A stretch of 62,000 bases of DNA from Cristatella mucedo (Eukaryota > Bryozoa > Phylactolaemata > Cristatellidae): contig WPIO01000088.1 in assembly GCA_009760855.2 (NCBI GenBank), positions 522,501 to 584,500 of the forward strand, in the 5' to 3' direction. Within the stretch, counting starts at the first letter, position 1. Every line of letters starts with the position of its first letter. Shown one piece after another: positions 37,457-47,469 of this stretch. Under the pieces are notes generated by a model. It worked only from the letters and a program-made list of their open reading frames with translations, had not been told where the DNA came from and did no database searches. A program made the translations under genes and the position numbers.

Positions 37457-38130
37457 GACCTGGCTAGTTTAATGTCTATGGTAAACCATAGGCCGTCTGG
37501 GCGAGGGCGCACAGTGCACTTTCTCAGAGGTGCAAACTCGTCGAGGTCAGCTAGTGTCGTGTTGTAGCTATCTACCAATGATGACAGATCGAAGGAAGGA
37601 CTGAGCAGCAGAGGCGAAGCAGATATTCTCGCACGGACAGCATCGATGTCAAGGGTCTTGATGTCTCGTGATTCACAAGTTATTTTAGAGGAGGAGGAGG
37701 CGGGCACACACTGTAGATTGAATGAGATCTGCATGTGGTCAGATAAGCAGGATTTGGTAATAATTGGTGATGACAAAGTGCAGTTGTATGAGAAAATCTG
37801 GTCGAGTGTGTGACTCTTGATGTGAGTAGGGCCATGCACATGAGCCACAAGAGACAATGAGTGCACGAAACTCGGCGGTGAAGGCGTCAGATAAGTTATC
37901 AAAGTGAACGTTGAAATCACCCATAACGAGGAAGGATCGATTTCTTGCACACGGAATCGAAATGAGTTCGGAGAAATCTGAGATAAAGCAGGATTTGGTA
38001 CCTGGTGGGCGATAGACTACTGCCACTATCGGTAGCTTGTTTTCGGATGAGATCGAGACAATCGATTCAAAAGACTGAGTCGAGGGTACTGCACTTAATG
38101 GAAGAGGTGCGGTGCGCGATTCGGAAGCGA
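37457..38130 (-). mobile_element. LINE A fragment, endonuclease domain
   Basis: Minus strand: AVVYRPPGTKSCFISDFSEL and FLVMGDFNVHFDNLSD (the GDFN-H signature of APE-type endonuclease), then frame-shifted DQIFSYN and SDHMQISF (the SDH end of the domain). A connecting region follows. This is the only copy in the window that keeps the endonuclease. It is frame-shifted several times. Confidence 0.8.
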
Positions 38131-39262
<1,132 letters not shown>

Positions 39263-39263
<1 letters not shown>

Positions 39264-39839
39264 AATACATACACATCTATAGTACGTATATACAAAAATG
39301 ACCTGTAACAATGACCTACCGTGGTATAGGCAATGCCGCGCGTGACCCGCGCTGCTCGCACGGCGGCGGCCATGTGCCGGATGCGCTCTAAACGATTGTA
39401 GTCAGGCAAGCTTACGAGTGCTACAACTGCTGCTGACGAGCGAGCGAGCGAGCGAGCGAGCGAGCGAGCTCCGGGATGCGCGACCAGCGCGGAGTCTGGA
39501 CGGAGTCTGAACGGAGTGACGCGGCTGCAAGACTGGATCATTACCAGGCTTGTTTGATGGAACAAGATAAAGTTCGAGAAATGGATCTTTTTTTTTTAAA
39601 ATGATGCGCTTGTGCGCGGCAGACTCGCAACGAGTTGCCCTGGTACCTGGTACCTGGCTGGCTGCGCTAGTCGCACTTCTTAGGCGACGGGTAGGCCGCT
39701 TCCTCTTCAGCAAGCAGGTGAAAGGTGAAAGGTCGCGAGTTTGAGTCCTGCAGTGGGCGACCCAGTCCTAAGGATGCTCAGCGCAGGTGGCGGCGATGGA
39801 CGCCGAGGAATTTTCCACTTACGCTACGTAAGCGTACAC
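39263..39839. other. Unassigned spacer
   Basis: It contains (GAGC)n at 39,438-39,468 and a possible SINE remnant at 39,727-39,765 (GGTCGCGAGTTTGAGTCCTG then CAGTGGGCGACCC). No gene is seen. Confidence 0.35.
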
Positions 39840-40047
39840 CGGGTCGGCGAATCAGCCTGACCTTGTGCGGGCGTGTCGTCGCCTTCGCGTGATACCGCCC
39901 ACCCCCAGCCGACGTTCTGTCCGCCCGACGGGCGCGCTGACTTGTGACTTATCCCAGCCGCGAAACTCACTTTCTGCCCGTGCGTCGGCCTGTACGCACA
40001 CTAGTCGCGCCTTTCTCTTACCCGCTGGCGCTCCGGAGCTGCGTACG
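39840..40047 (-). repeat. Right member of the ~210-bp inverted repeat pair
   Basis: Reverse complement of 33,376-33,583 with scattered substitutions and one short indel near 39,895. Confidence 0.8.
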
Positions 40048-40312
40048 CGACGGCTACAGTCGCTGCAACAACGCGTAAGTAGTAATGCTTTGAACGTTGT
40101 AGAGCCTAGGGCTCAGACTCGACCCTCAATCTCGCAGAGCTCGATCGAGTGTCTTCGTATGAGTCCCTGTGCTCCACAACTTTCAAAGCACGACTACTCG
40201 CTCAACACTAGACTCGCTCTGCTCGAGTGTTTTCGCCTACTTCGTTGTTTATCCTACCGCACTCTAACATAATAAAATTTGATTTAAATGTATTATTTTA
40301 TATTTATAGTAA

Positions 40313-40639
40313 ATGCCTTCATCTTACATTTCTAGAACATTGCTCAGAAGGAATGGAGAAAAAGCCAGCAAGTGGAAGAATAGAGTTAAATTCATAAATA
40401 AATATTCTGCACATACAATTTATGTTCCATTAACTGTTAAAGAACTTGGTATATTTGTTGCAAAGTATACTCTATTAGAAAATAATACATGTTTGTTGGA
40501 TACAATTTATAAAGTTTATAGTTTTGATTATATATTGCGCAGAGTTGTGCATAAAGCTATTAATATTAGAGCAGAACTATTAGAAAAACACATTAGAAAG
40601 TGTAAAGAAAAAAGTTCTGAAATTGGAAAAATGAGTTAG
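40313..40639 (+). CDS. Virus-like element ORF 1, basic 108 aa
   Basis: An ATG-started intact ORF rich in Lys, Arg and Ile. The start is strongly basic (RTLLRRNGEKASKWKNRVKF) and the C-terminus is Lys-rich and helical. No family recognised. The AT-rich codon use matches the rest of the island and differs from the surrounding genome. Confidence 0.5.
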   Translation: MPSSYISRTLLRRNGEKASKWKNRVKFINKYSAHTIYVPLTVKELGIFVAKYTLLENNTCLLDTIYKVYSFDYILRRVVHKAINIRAELLEKHIRKCKEKSSEIGKMS

Positions 40640-40682
40640 CCTGAAAAATAGAAAGAAATCTTAATCATTAATTCAAAAGTAG

Positions 40683-41048
40683 AAAGTAGAGATCATAGTA
40701 GCTGCAGTCATATTATGTATTATAGCTTTTATTCCATCGACGGTATATTCCAGAGAGAGTTTAAAACTAATGATTGCTTTTGCAATAAAGATGAGGAGTC
40801 TTGAAAGACAAAATATGATTATGAGGAAGAACTTAAAGAACTTGGTGTGCCTACAATTAGAGTTACTGATTATGATTATGATTATGATTATAAAGAACAA
40901 GAGGCGACAGGTTTTAGCTGTGATTGCATGCTTCCAGTGTGCAGTCATAATCCTCGCGTCTATTACAACTAAATATATGTTAAAAAAATTTAAAATGTAT
41001 AATAAAATTGAAAAACTTTCAATAATTATAGGAAAACAGCAGATTTAA
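40683..41048 (+). CDS. Virus-like element ORF 2, membrane protein (partial)
   Basis: The frame is open from 40,683, with the first ATG only at 40,770. Two hydrophobic segments are visible: IIVAAVILCIIAFI near the start and VLAVIACFQCAVIILASI near the end. An alternative frame over 40,810-40,970 has a (TATGAT)n-encoded Asp-Tyr repeat and a Cys-rich end, so which frame was the real one is unclear. No family recognised. Confidence 0.3.
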   Translation, partial: KVEIIVAAVILCIIAFIPSTVYSRESLKLMIAFAIKMRSLERQNMIMRKNLKNLVCLQLELLIMIMIMIIKNKRRQVLAVIACFQCAVIILASITTKYMLKKFKMYNKIEKLSIIIGKQQI

Positions 41049-41049
41049 G

Positions 41050-41437
41050 AAAAAACTTTGCTCTTCAAAGATATGATGAGGTAGTTGCATGTAACATTAA
41101 AGTTAGATCGTGTCTAACAAATTTAACAAGAGTGAGATATATAATTAAAATCATAAATATACTAGAAACTTTAGGAGTTTCAGTTTCTAAAACACATATT
41201 CATGCACATCCGGATATAACTAATGTAGTCTCCGTCCTCTCAGCATTAACAGCAATGCTAATGGCAGTTGATGGTGTTTTAGTTGAAATAGATAATAGAA
41301 AAAAATTTACTCTCAATTCTAATAGAGAGTTTATTTAAAAAATAACAGATACTTTATCTGATGAAGGAGTTACAAAAGAAGAGTTTGACGATATTATAGC
41401 AGAACGTTCACAAAGAGAAACTACTCCTCCTGTTTAA
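41050..41437 (+). pseudogene. Virus-like element ORF 3, interrupted by one stop
   Basis: One frame runs from about 41,050 to a stop at 41,437, with a single internal TAA at 41,336-41,338. It contains VSVLSALTAMLMAVDGVLVE and ends DDIIAERSQRETTPPV. Its last bases overlap the convergent end of the integrase (41,421), as in compact viral genomes. Function unknown. Confidence 0.4.
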
Positions 41438-42274
41438 TCATTTGCAACTCCTCTCTAACAAAACTCCTTTTAACACCATTTATCCAAAATCTAACCGGTT
41501 GTTTTTTCAGTACCATTATTCTAACAATAGTATGTTTAGTCAAGCTCCATATCGCAGCTGTAGCTCTTCTTCTTTTTTCATCTTTTCCTTCACCTGGTTC
41601 TAATAAATATCCAACAGTTGTTCCAAGTTCTAACAATTTTGCTTGTTCTCCTACTTTTCTATGATATTTTGGTATCTTTAGTTTTACTGATTCTTTTTTT
41701 ATAGCCTTTGCTGGCTCTTCACCAATTGATATTGTAACGCTATTGTTTAGATAATCAATAATCTTTGGTAGATTATAATTCCCTTCTTTATTTCTGGAGT
41801 AATATCCATTATTAATGTTTTTTAATTCCTTTTCATATTGTGCAGTAAAGGCCCTTTCTGCTGCAGTTCTATTCATTCTTTCAACAAGTGCAACACTCTT
41901 TTTACTAGAAGCTTCTACAACTTGTTTTTCATGTCTTTAATAAATTCTCCTTTAAACTCAGATCCAGGATCTACGGTTATCTTCTTTGGCCCATTAAGTA
42001 CACTTTTTGTATAAATATCTGTTATGGCTTGTGTTACTTTTTCAGAAGACTTTGTTTTAAGTGGTCTTGAGTCTTTATATTTGCTAGCAACATCAATAAC
42101 ACTCAAAGCATGTTTGTATCCAGAATCATTCGGCATATACAAGATGTCTGCTTGATGATTTTCATTCGGTTCAACAGTATTAAAGAAACCTTTTGGAATT
42201 ACTTTTGGTCTTGGTTTGAATATCTGGCTTATATGTGAATCTGGATCAAATTTCCCTTCCTTTTTTTCTTTCAT
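41421..42274 (-). pseudogene. Retroviral-type (rve) integrase, frame-shifted
   Basis: In intact relatives this enzyme inserts element DNA into the host chromosome. Minus strand, two overlapping frames of 119 and 151 codons. First part: NENHQADILYMPNDSGYKHA (first catalytic Asp), LSVIDVASKY, KKITVDPGSEFKGEF (second Asp). Second part: ERMNRTAAERAF (catalytic Glu), then a C-terminal SH3-like part ending NGVKRSFVREELQMI. The order D-D-E and the REELQ-type end match integrases of Polinton and related viral elements better than those of LTR elements. One frameshift lies in an A-rich stretch near 41,920-41,930. The N-terminal zinc-binding HHCC part is not visible. Confidence 0.8.
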
Positions 42275-42302
42275 TTAGAGTTAAAAATGACATTCCATAG
42301 AA

Positions 42303-42392
42303 ATGGAAATATTTTGTGAGAGCTGTTCAATGCCGTTTTGTGAACGTGAATGCTTAGAGTCAGGTAATCCAGTTTGCAAAAAGGTTAAATGA
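42303..42392 (+). CDS. 29-aa Cys-rich micro-ORF
   Basis: ATG to TGA, with six cysteines in 29 residues (MEIFCESCSMPFCERECLES then a short Lys-rich end). Its stop overlaps the start of the next ORF as ATGA, a coupling typical of compact viral genomes. The cysteine pattern CxxC...C...C suggests metal binding or disulfides. Hypothetical. Confidence 0.35.
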   Translation: MEIFCESCSMPFCERECLESGNPVCKKVK

Positions 42393-42747
42393 AGACCAAG
42401 GTCAAGTATGAAATGCGTTGTGATATCTGCAATTTAGATAGTACAGAAACAGATTTCGAATGTGGTATTTTAAGAAATAATAAGATAATCATTTCTGCAG
42501 ATTTTTATTATGCAAAGAGTAAGTATTCTAAACAAAGACCAACAAAGATATACTGTGTAGCAAAGAAACATTTAAAAAAAGGTTTTCCGAGTCATTCTGT
42601 AATCATGATTGTTTAGAACACGAATCAATAATGCATATTGCAAAATTATTTCCATTAGTCAAAGGGAAGCGTAAAGAAACTAAACTAAAAGAATTAATTA
42701 TAATACTAGTTCACTTATACTTTTCAGGTACTCGTGTAAGAAATTAA
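42389..42747 (+). pseudogene. Zinc-finger-like ORF, frame-shifted at an A7 run
   Basis: The first frame (42,389-42,616, 75 codons) begins with MRCDICNLDSTETDFECG, containing a CxxC. After an A-run at about 42,572-42,579 the other frame continues with a CNHDC-type Cys/His cluster and a hydrophobic, basic end, closing at 42,747. The two halves together would supply paired metal ligands, so one protein has been split by a one-base slip. No family recognised. Confidence 0.4.
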
Positions 42748-43485
42748 AAGATTAGCTTTCATATTTCCGAGGTTATCAATATAATAATAGCCAGCAGGCA
42801 ATCTATTAAAATATGCATAATACTTAAAATCTGTACCGCCAGATGAAGTCTTTATGGCTCGTATATCACCTGGTACTATTGTAGTATCGCTGTTTTGCTT
42901 TACTTGAATCCAGTGAGACGAACCAACCACCATAGCACCGAGTATTATTAATGGTGGACTGTTTTTATTTTGCCAAGAATATGTAGTAGAAATATTGATG
43001 GGAGTTATCATTGCTCTAGGACTAAATGTAAGTACAAAAACTTCTGATATTTTTTTAACTGTTCTGTCAACATAAGATTTTGTTGCAGCGTCAGAAAAGT
43101 TAACAAGCTCAGCAACATTAATTATAGAATTATTATTCATGCTTAAATTTGTTGTAGCAGGAGAATTCTTTAATAATACATCTCGTTGTAATCCACAATA
43201 AGTAACACACAAATCATCAGGAAGAACTGTTGGAGTAGTAACACTAGAATTCCAATATGTAGAAGTAATAGCATAACTATTCATATTTAGATCTCCAGTC
43301 ATTGTATCTCCAGATTTCTTGATATATTTTGATAAATAACTTAGATTAACAGCATCTGTTGGAATAACTCCTGGAGCAAGATTTGAAACTGGTCTATTCA
43401 GAAGATTTCAAGAAGTACCACCATTTGCAATAAAGTTTGAATCTGCATACGATTTAGTTACAGCATCACCATCAGTTACAGGATC
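42724..43485 (-). pseudogene. Phage tail-fibre-like protein, one internal stop
   Basis: Minus strand. Repeats of the fibre type are visible: DPVTDGDAVTKSYADS, a second copy with PTDAVNLSYLSKYIKK, then SGDTMTGDLNMNSYAIT and NFSDAATKSYVDRTVKK. The P-x-D-A-(V/A)-(T/N)-x-x-Y-(V/A/L) and MTGDLxMN signatures are typical of bacteriophage tail-fibre shafts and of similar fibres in some eukaryotic DNA viruses. The C-terminal 190 codons (42,724-43,302) are open and end in a beta-rich part. A single TGA lies near 43,410, and the N-terminus is lost at the island edge. Confidence 0.6.
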
Positions 43486-43490
43486 CACAG

Positions 43491-44077
43491 CAGTGGTCAG
43501 CAGCCATGACAGCACTGCTTTGTGGAGGCTGCATTAGTCACGCTCGGCTGGCAATCGTAGCCGGCATCGGAATGTGTGGCTCGTTCGATCGACTGTGGAA
43601 GGCAAGTATGCAGATATCTATGCCCCATGGGGGTCGTCACTAGTCTCGTGCTGCCTCGGCCTCGTCCATATGCTGCCCTCGGCTAAGCACTCCGGGCCGT
43701 GCAGGCTTTGTTTCCCTTTGGTACTATTGTGCACAGCCATATGTCTCTGAAACCAGTGTCCTCCAGTTTCCTGACAGTTGGCATTTTAAGCTCAATACTG
43801 CAGATCGATGTAAACAAGGGGACTGACATATGGACTGACTTCAATGCTAGCTCGTCGCCTGCAAACATTGGTTCTTGGCTTGACACGATGAGCTTAAAAC
43901 ACCACATTCAGACTGTGTTTGTCTGCACTGGTGATCCTCAACCCAAGACAGGATGTTCTTTAAATCGCCCCACCCGGTAGCGTTCATTTTTGAAGCCGGT
44001 ACGCATCCTATTCACGAGCCGGTCGTCTGCAAATCGGCATTCTTCTGCTGTTCTGGGATTGCAATCACCCCTACACT
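43491..44077 (+). other. Unassigned spacer with a 93-aa ORF
   Basis: The ATG at 43,699 opens a frame to 43,980 (VGILSSILQIDVNKGTDIW, NIGSWLDTMSLKHHIQTVFV). The composition looks protein-like, but I recognise no family and see no splice context. It lies between the virus-like island and the LTR element. Confidence 0.2.
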
Positions 44078-44233
44078 TGTAACGCCGAAGGCTCGGCGGG
44101 GTAAGCTTGACCTGCCGCTTACCTAGCGGCGTAGCCTATCGCCTAATGCCGTTCGGTGCGCGCCTACGCGCAATAAGCTGGCCGCCACGAAACGAGCGTT
44201 TCTGGCGCTGACCTGCCTACCGTTACTAAAGGG
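44078..44233 (-). repeat. LTR, 3' copy (left)
   Basis: 156 bp from TGTAACGCCGAAGG to ACTAAAGGG (plus strand). It matches the right copy throughout as far as I can read. Confidence 0.85.
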
Positions 44234-44373
44234 GGTCGTGAGTCCGCGGCGTGAATTGGAAGCAAGACACACAAATTGGGGATTTTACTGAACTTTATTC
44301 GCAAGCGCACAAAGTCGCTGCGCGTCTAGTTCAGCTTTATCTCCACACTCCTCGCACGTTCAACACTCTTGCG

Positions 44374-44555
44374 GAGGGAATACTCCTCTACACTAAGCGC
44401 GACCCGGACCCTAAACCCTAACCGGTGAACTAGGAATCCGTTCCCACCTGTGCCGAGGGAATACCCCAAACACGCCAACTTACACACTCGAGCGGAGGGA
44501 GTACTTCTCCACACTGAGGTGCGAACCGGAGTCTAAACCCTACCCGGTGAACTAG
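44374..44555. repeat. Imperfect tandem repeat, ~118-bp period, in LTR element
   Basis: GCGGAGGGA(A/G)TACT(C/T)CTC and CTAAACCCTA(A/C)CCGGTGAACTA recur in the same order at about 44,377-44,429 and 44,495-44,553. It is part of the non-coding 3' half of the element. The CTAAACCCTAACC word resembles telomere repeat but is only two units long. Confidence 0.7.
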
Positions 44556-45520
44556 AGCTCCACACACGCTAACTACGCCTAGCTCGCGCCGGCAAATCTC
44601 TATGCTGAGAGCACGTGCTAGCGCGCACACACACGACACAAAAGAAACACAAAACACGAAAGAACAAACAAAATGCCAGCTCGGGCGCGATACGACCGTG
44701 TTCGGTGGGGTTCCACCGAATCCTCCTAGAGCTGTCTCGTCCTGTTCCGTCAATCGCTGGCGAACAGCCCGCCCTCCTCCCTCGCTTCCAGAGAAAACGA
44801 GTCCGACGGCGGAGCCGGACCAAAGACAGAAGACCACAGACAAAAAGACACGAGGCCAAGAGCGAGCGTCGCTCGACTCTTAAATACCTAGCTGGAACAA
44901 TGGGCAAGAGCTTAGTGGTATTGGGCCCGGACACCTTGGCCCATTACAGAAAGGAATTACTACCGTCCCCAGGCCACTGGAAGGGTACCTCCGTCCAGCT
45001 TAAATGGCGAATGGGTTCCAGAAGATTCTTTCTTGGAAAGAGGGAAGGCGGGGGTTGACAGGCCAGCCAACATCTATCAGCAGCTTCCGCGAGTATCGGA
45101 CCAATTCTAAGGGCCGAATCGCCGCCGCTCGTCTCAGAGCTTCCTGGCCTGCTCCTAAGCGCTTCCTCTCTAACCGCACTGACGCTCCTCTCTGGCTCAC
45201 TGCTCCAGGACAAAGGGGCTCTAGCCCGCCGCCGAACAGCTCTTGTTCGCGCTAAAATTCAGCCAAAGCCAGCCGGGCGCTACAAACCTATCGACCACGG
45301 GAAGATCCGACCTCGGATCTGCCCTCTAAACTACCAAAGCTGCCAAGTCCACACTTGCACACAATCAACGCAACAATCACTCGTAATTATGCATAACCTA
45401 ACATCGCGACGTGCCAGTGATTCATTGGGCGGCGCACCAAAAAAAAAACTCCGGCCCCTTCATTAGCTTTCAGCTTTCAATTTTCCGGAGAAAAAAAAAG
45501 CGGAGCGCCCTCGTCGAGGC

Positions 45521-45553
45521 ACTACCTAGCGCTGAAGCTGCGCGCTAGGTAGT
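45521..45553. other. 12-bp stem hairpin in the LTR element
   Basis: ACTACCTAGCGC (45,521-45,532) and GCGCTAGGTAGT (45,542-45,553) are perfect complements around a 9-nt loop. It lies downstream of gag in the element's own direction and may be a structured packaging or 3'-end signal. Confidence 0.6.
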
Positions 45554-45771
45554 GGTACGTCTTGAGCTCTTCACTCCGGTAGGAGCGATCGCGGTGCTCC
45601 ACTTCTCTCCTTTCCAACGTCATCGAATGTCTGGCGTCGGCCAGCTCCTCTGGCCGGGCCACCGAACGAATAGCATGCAATCTCAGTTGGTCGATCCGGT
45701 GGTTGGCGTTCGCCTACAAGAACATGCATGTTAGTGCCTGCTCTTAAACGGAAAGTGCCACGCAAAAGATG

Positions 45772-46947
45772 TTAAACCTCAGTCTCCTTCAGCAAAGCGG
45801 CCTTTGGGGAGATGGCGTCTCGTAGCTTCTTCCGTCGACGCCAGCTCTTCGTGACCACCGACAGTTCCATGGCAATCCTGCGAGATTCAGGCCTGGTCCT
45901 GTCTCCCGTGCTTCCTGCAGCTCGGGGAGAGGGGCACGAATTAGCATAATGACCTGGCCTCAAGCAATTAAAGCACTTGATATCCCCCGTTTTTGAAAAC
46001 GGTTTCCTCTCAGCACTAAAGTTTCCTTTTGCCTGTGCTGGTGTGCTTGATACCTGCTGCAGTTGAGCCACCGCGCGGCTAAGGCTTGCCACTTGATTGA
46101 TGAGCTCTGACACCTGACCACGCAGGGTGCCTAGCTCTGCTCTCAAAGCCTGCACGACCGTGGCGTCCGTATTTACCAACACCGCTGCTGCGGTTACGTC
46201 AGCCACCGCGTCCACAATAAACGGCGCATTTTCGCACCTCACAGCAAACTCTAGCGCCTGCCTTTCGTCTCGCGGATTGTTAGCGAAAACATACGACCTA
46301 AGGTTCGGCCTAAGGCCATTGATAAAGTGTGACACGATTGTACGGCTGCGACTCTCCGCTGGCAGGTCCCCATAAGCGATCTCGGCTTCGTCGCGAATAT
46401 CTCGATAAAATGCGAACACAGTTTCGCCTCTTTTCTGCACTCGAGTCTGCAGGCGTGCTCGCGCGGCATCCTGCCAGAAACTCTTAGCAAATGCATTAGT
46501 CAGCGCCGCTTCTGCCTGCTGCAGAGAAAACCCGGCGCCAGCCGCCACCTGCGCCTCGTCAAAAACTTCGAGCTCGCGACCCTCCAGATGCGCGCCTAAG
46601 CGGCGAAGTTTAATTACGTCATTCCATCCCAGGCTTCCTGCTTGTGACTTGTATTCCTTCAGCCATCTAATCAACGATTCCGGTTTTTCACCGGAAAAAC
46701 GCTGCACGATATTTGTCGTACTCATCCCTGTCAGCTCCGCGAAGAAATGCGGAGGAAACATAAATTGCGGCGCGGCTTGGTGCGGCGGCTGCTGCCGAGC
46801 GTGCACGTCCGCGCTAGCTTTCAGCTGAGCGATTTCATCCATCATCATCTGCTGCAAGCGTTCCTCTACCAAAAATCCGTCAGACGCTTCACCGGCGCCT
46901 GCTGCTGCGCTACTCCCACCCGCTACAGCCTGGTGAGCCTGGCTCAT
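45772..46947 (-). CDS. gag: LTR retrotransposon Gag polyprotein
   Basis: Structural protein that would form the virus-like particle and bind element RNA. It has 391 aa from the ATG at 46,947 (MSQAHQAVAGG); the frame stays open upstream to 47,025. The middle shows the retrotransposon gag fold: PESLIRWLKEYKSQAGSLGW, QQAEAALTNAFAKSFW, GETVFAFYRDIRDEAEIAYG, SHFINGLRPNLRSYVFAN. A heptad-like segment follows (ELGTLRGQVSELINQVASLS). A zinc knuckle of type CX2CX4HX4C follows (CFNCLRPGHYANSC, near residue 340), then a basic tail. No stop or frameshift was found, so it may be expressible. No pol follows. Confidence 0.85.
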   Translation of the reverse strand: MSQAHQAVAGGSSAAAGAGEASDGFLVEERLQQMMMDEIAQLKASADVHARQQPPHQAAPQFMFPPHFFAELTGMSTTNIVQRFSGEKPESLIRWLKEYKSQAGSLGWNDVIKLRRLGAHLEGRELEVFDEAQVAAGAGFSLQQAEAALTNAFAKSFWQDAARARLQTRVQKRGETVFAFYRDIRDEAEIAYGDLPAESRSRTIVSHFINGLRPNLRSYVFANNPRDERQALEFAVRCENAPFIVDAVADVTAAAVLVNTDATVVQALRAELGTLRGQVSELINQVASLSRAVAQLQQVSSTPAQAKGNFSAERKPFSKTGDIKCFNCLRPGHYANSCPSPRAAGSTGDRTRPESRRIAMELSVVTKSWRRRKKLRDAISPKAALLKETEV

Positions 46948-47119
46948 CTCGGGCGGTTTCCCTGGTCTGCCCAGGTACACGTCCCTACCTCTCAGGTTAA
47001 AACGACACTCTTTTGCTCGATCCAATTTACACGCCTACAAGTCTAATTCAGGAGACCTACTCAAGCAAGCCGCCTCCTGCGGAATTTCTCGTCCTAGGAT
47101 CCTACCTGCAATTTGACAA

Positions 47120-47137
47120 GTCCCCGTTCGGGCGCCA
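47120..47137 (-). other. Primer binding site, tRNA-Lys type
   Basis: On the minus strand TGGCGCCCGAACGGGGAC, three bases after the right LTR. It is complementary to the 3' end of tRNA-Lys as used by many retroelements, with one difference from the common TGGCGCCCGAACAGGGAC form. Confidence 0.85.
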
Positions 47138-47140
47138 AAA

Positions 47141-47296
47141 TGTAACGCCGAAGGCTCGGCGGGGTAAGCTTGACCTGCCGCTTACCTAGCGGCGTAGCCT
47201 ATCGCCTAATGCCGTTCGGTGCGCGCCTACGCGCAATAAGCTGGCCGCCACGAAACGAGCGTTTCTGGCGCTGACCTGCCTACCGTTACTAAAGGG
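47141..47296 (-). repeat. LTR, 5' copy (right)
   Basis: 156-bp partner of 44,078-44,233. It ends (plus strand start) at TGTAACG next to the primer binding site. Confidence 0.85.
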
Positions 47297-47402
47297 CGCG
47301 TTCTAATCTACTGGCAAGATGGGCGCCATTGCTTCGCCAGCCGCGCATTTAGCCCCTCAGAGGCCTTGACCTTTGACGGCCTGATCGGTAGCTGAAATTT
47401 AC

Positions 47403-47408
<6 letters not shown>

Positions 47409-47436
<28 letters not shown>
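47409..47436. repeat. (AG)n microsatellite
   Basis: About 13 AG units between the LTR element and the left duplication arm. Confidence 0.9.
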
Positions 47437-47439
<3 letters not shown>

Positions 47440-47469
47440 GAGAGGGAGAGTGCGTGCAGGAGGTTGCGG

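Larger units (their letters stand above)
40270..43490. mobile_element. Decayed virus-like / Polinton-like AT-rich element
   Basis: Base composition changes abruptly from about 50% to roughly 70% A+T at about 40,270 and back at about 43,490. Inside, small ORFs are packed on both strands with convergent ends: basic protein, membrane protein and another ORF on +, integrase on -, Cys-rich ORFs on +, tail-fibre-like protein on -. There are no introns, SINEs or LINEs. An rve integrase together with virion-type genes fits a Polinton/adintovirus-like or other integrating DNA virus. I found no polymerase, capsid, ATPase or protease, and no terminal repeats, so this is a fragment. All larger ORFs carry inactivating changes. 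Confidence 0.65.
44078..47296 (-). mobile_element. Gag-only LTR retrotransposon (TR-GAG type)
   Basis: Direct repeats of 156 bp (44,078-44,233 and 47,141-47,296) look identical by eye. They flank about 2.9 kb containing one gag ORF and no protease, reverse transcriptase or integrase. Orientation is minus: a primer binding site lies three bases inside the right repeat. Near-identical repeats suggest recent insertion. The element must depend on proteins of another LTR element. The repeat ends are unusual (see findings). Confidence 0.8.

Noticed and set aside
44385-44425. Interstitial telomere repeat (CTAAACCCTAACC)
   Set aside because: Only two units, repeated as part of a larger 118-bp tandem unit within the LTR element.
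44430-44934. Possible pol remnant downstream of gag
   Set aside because: Frames of 121-137 aa lack any protease, RT, RNase H or integrase motif and are broken by tandem repeats.
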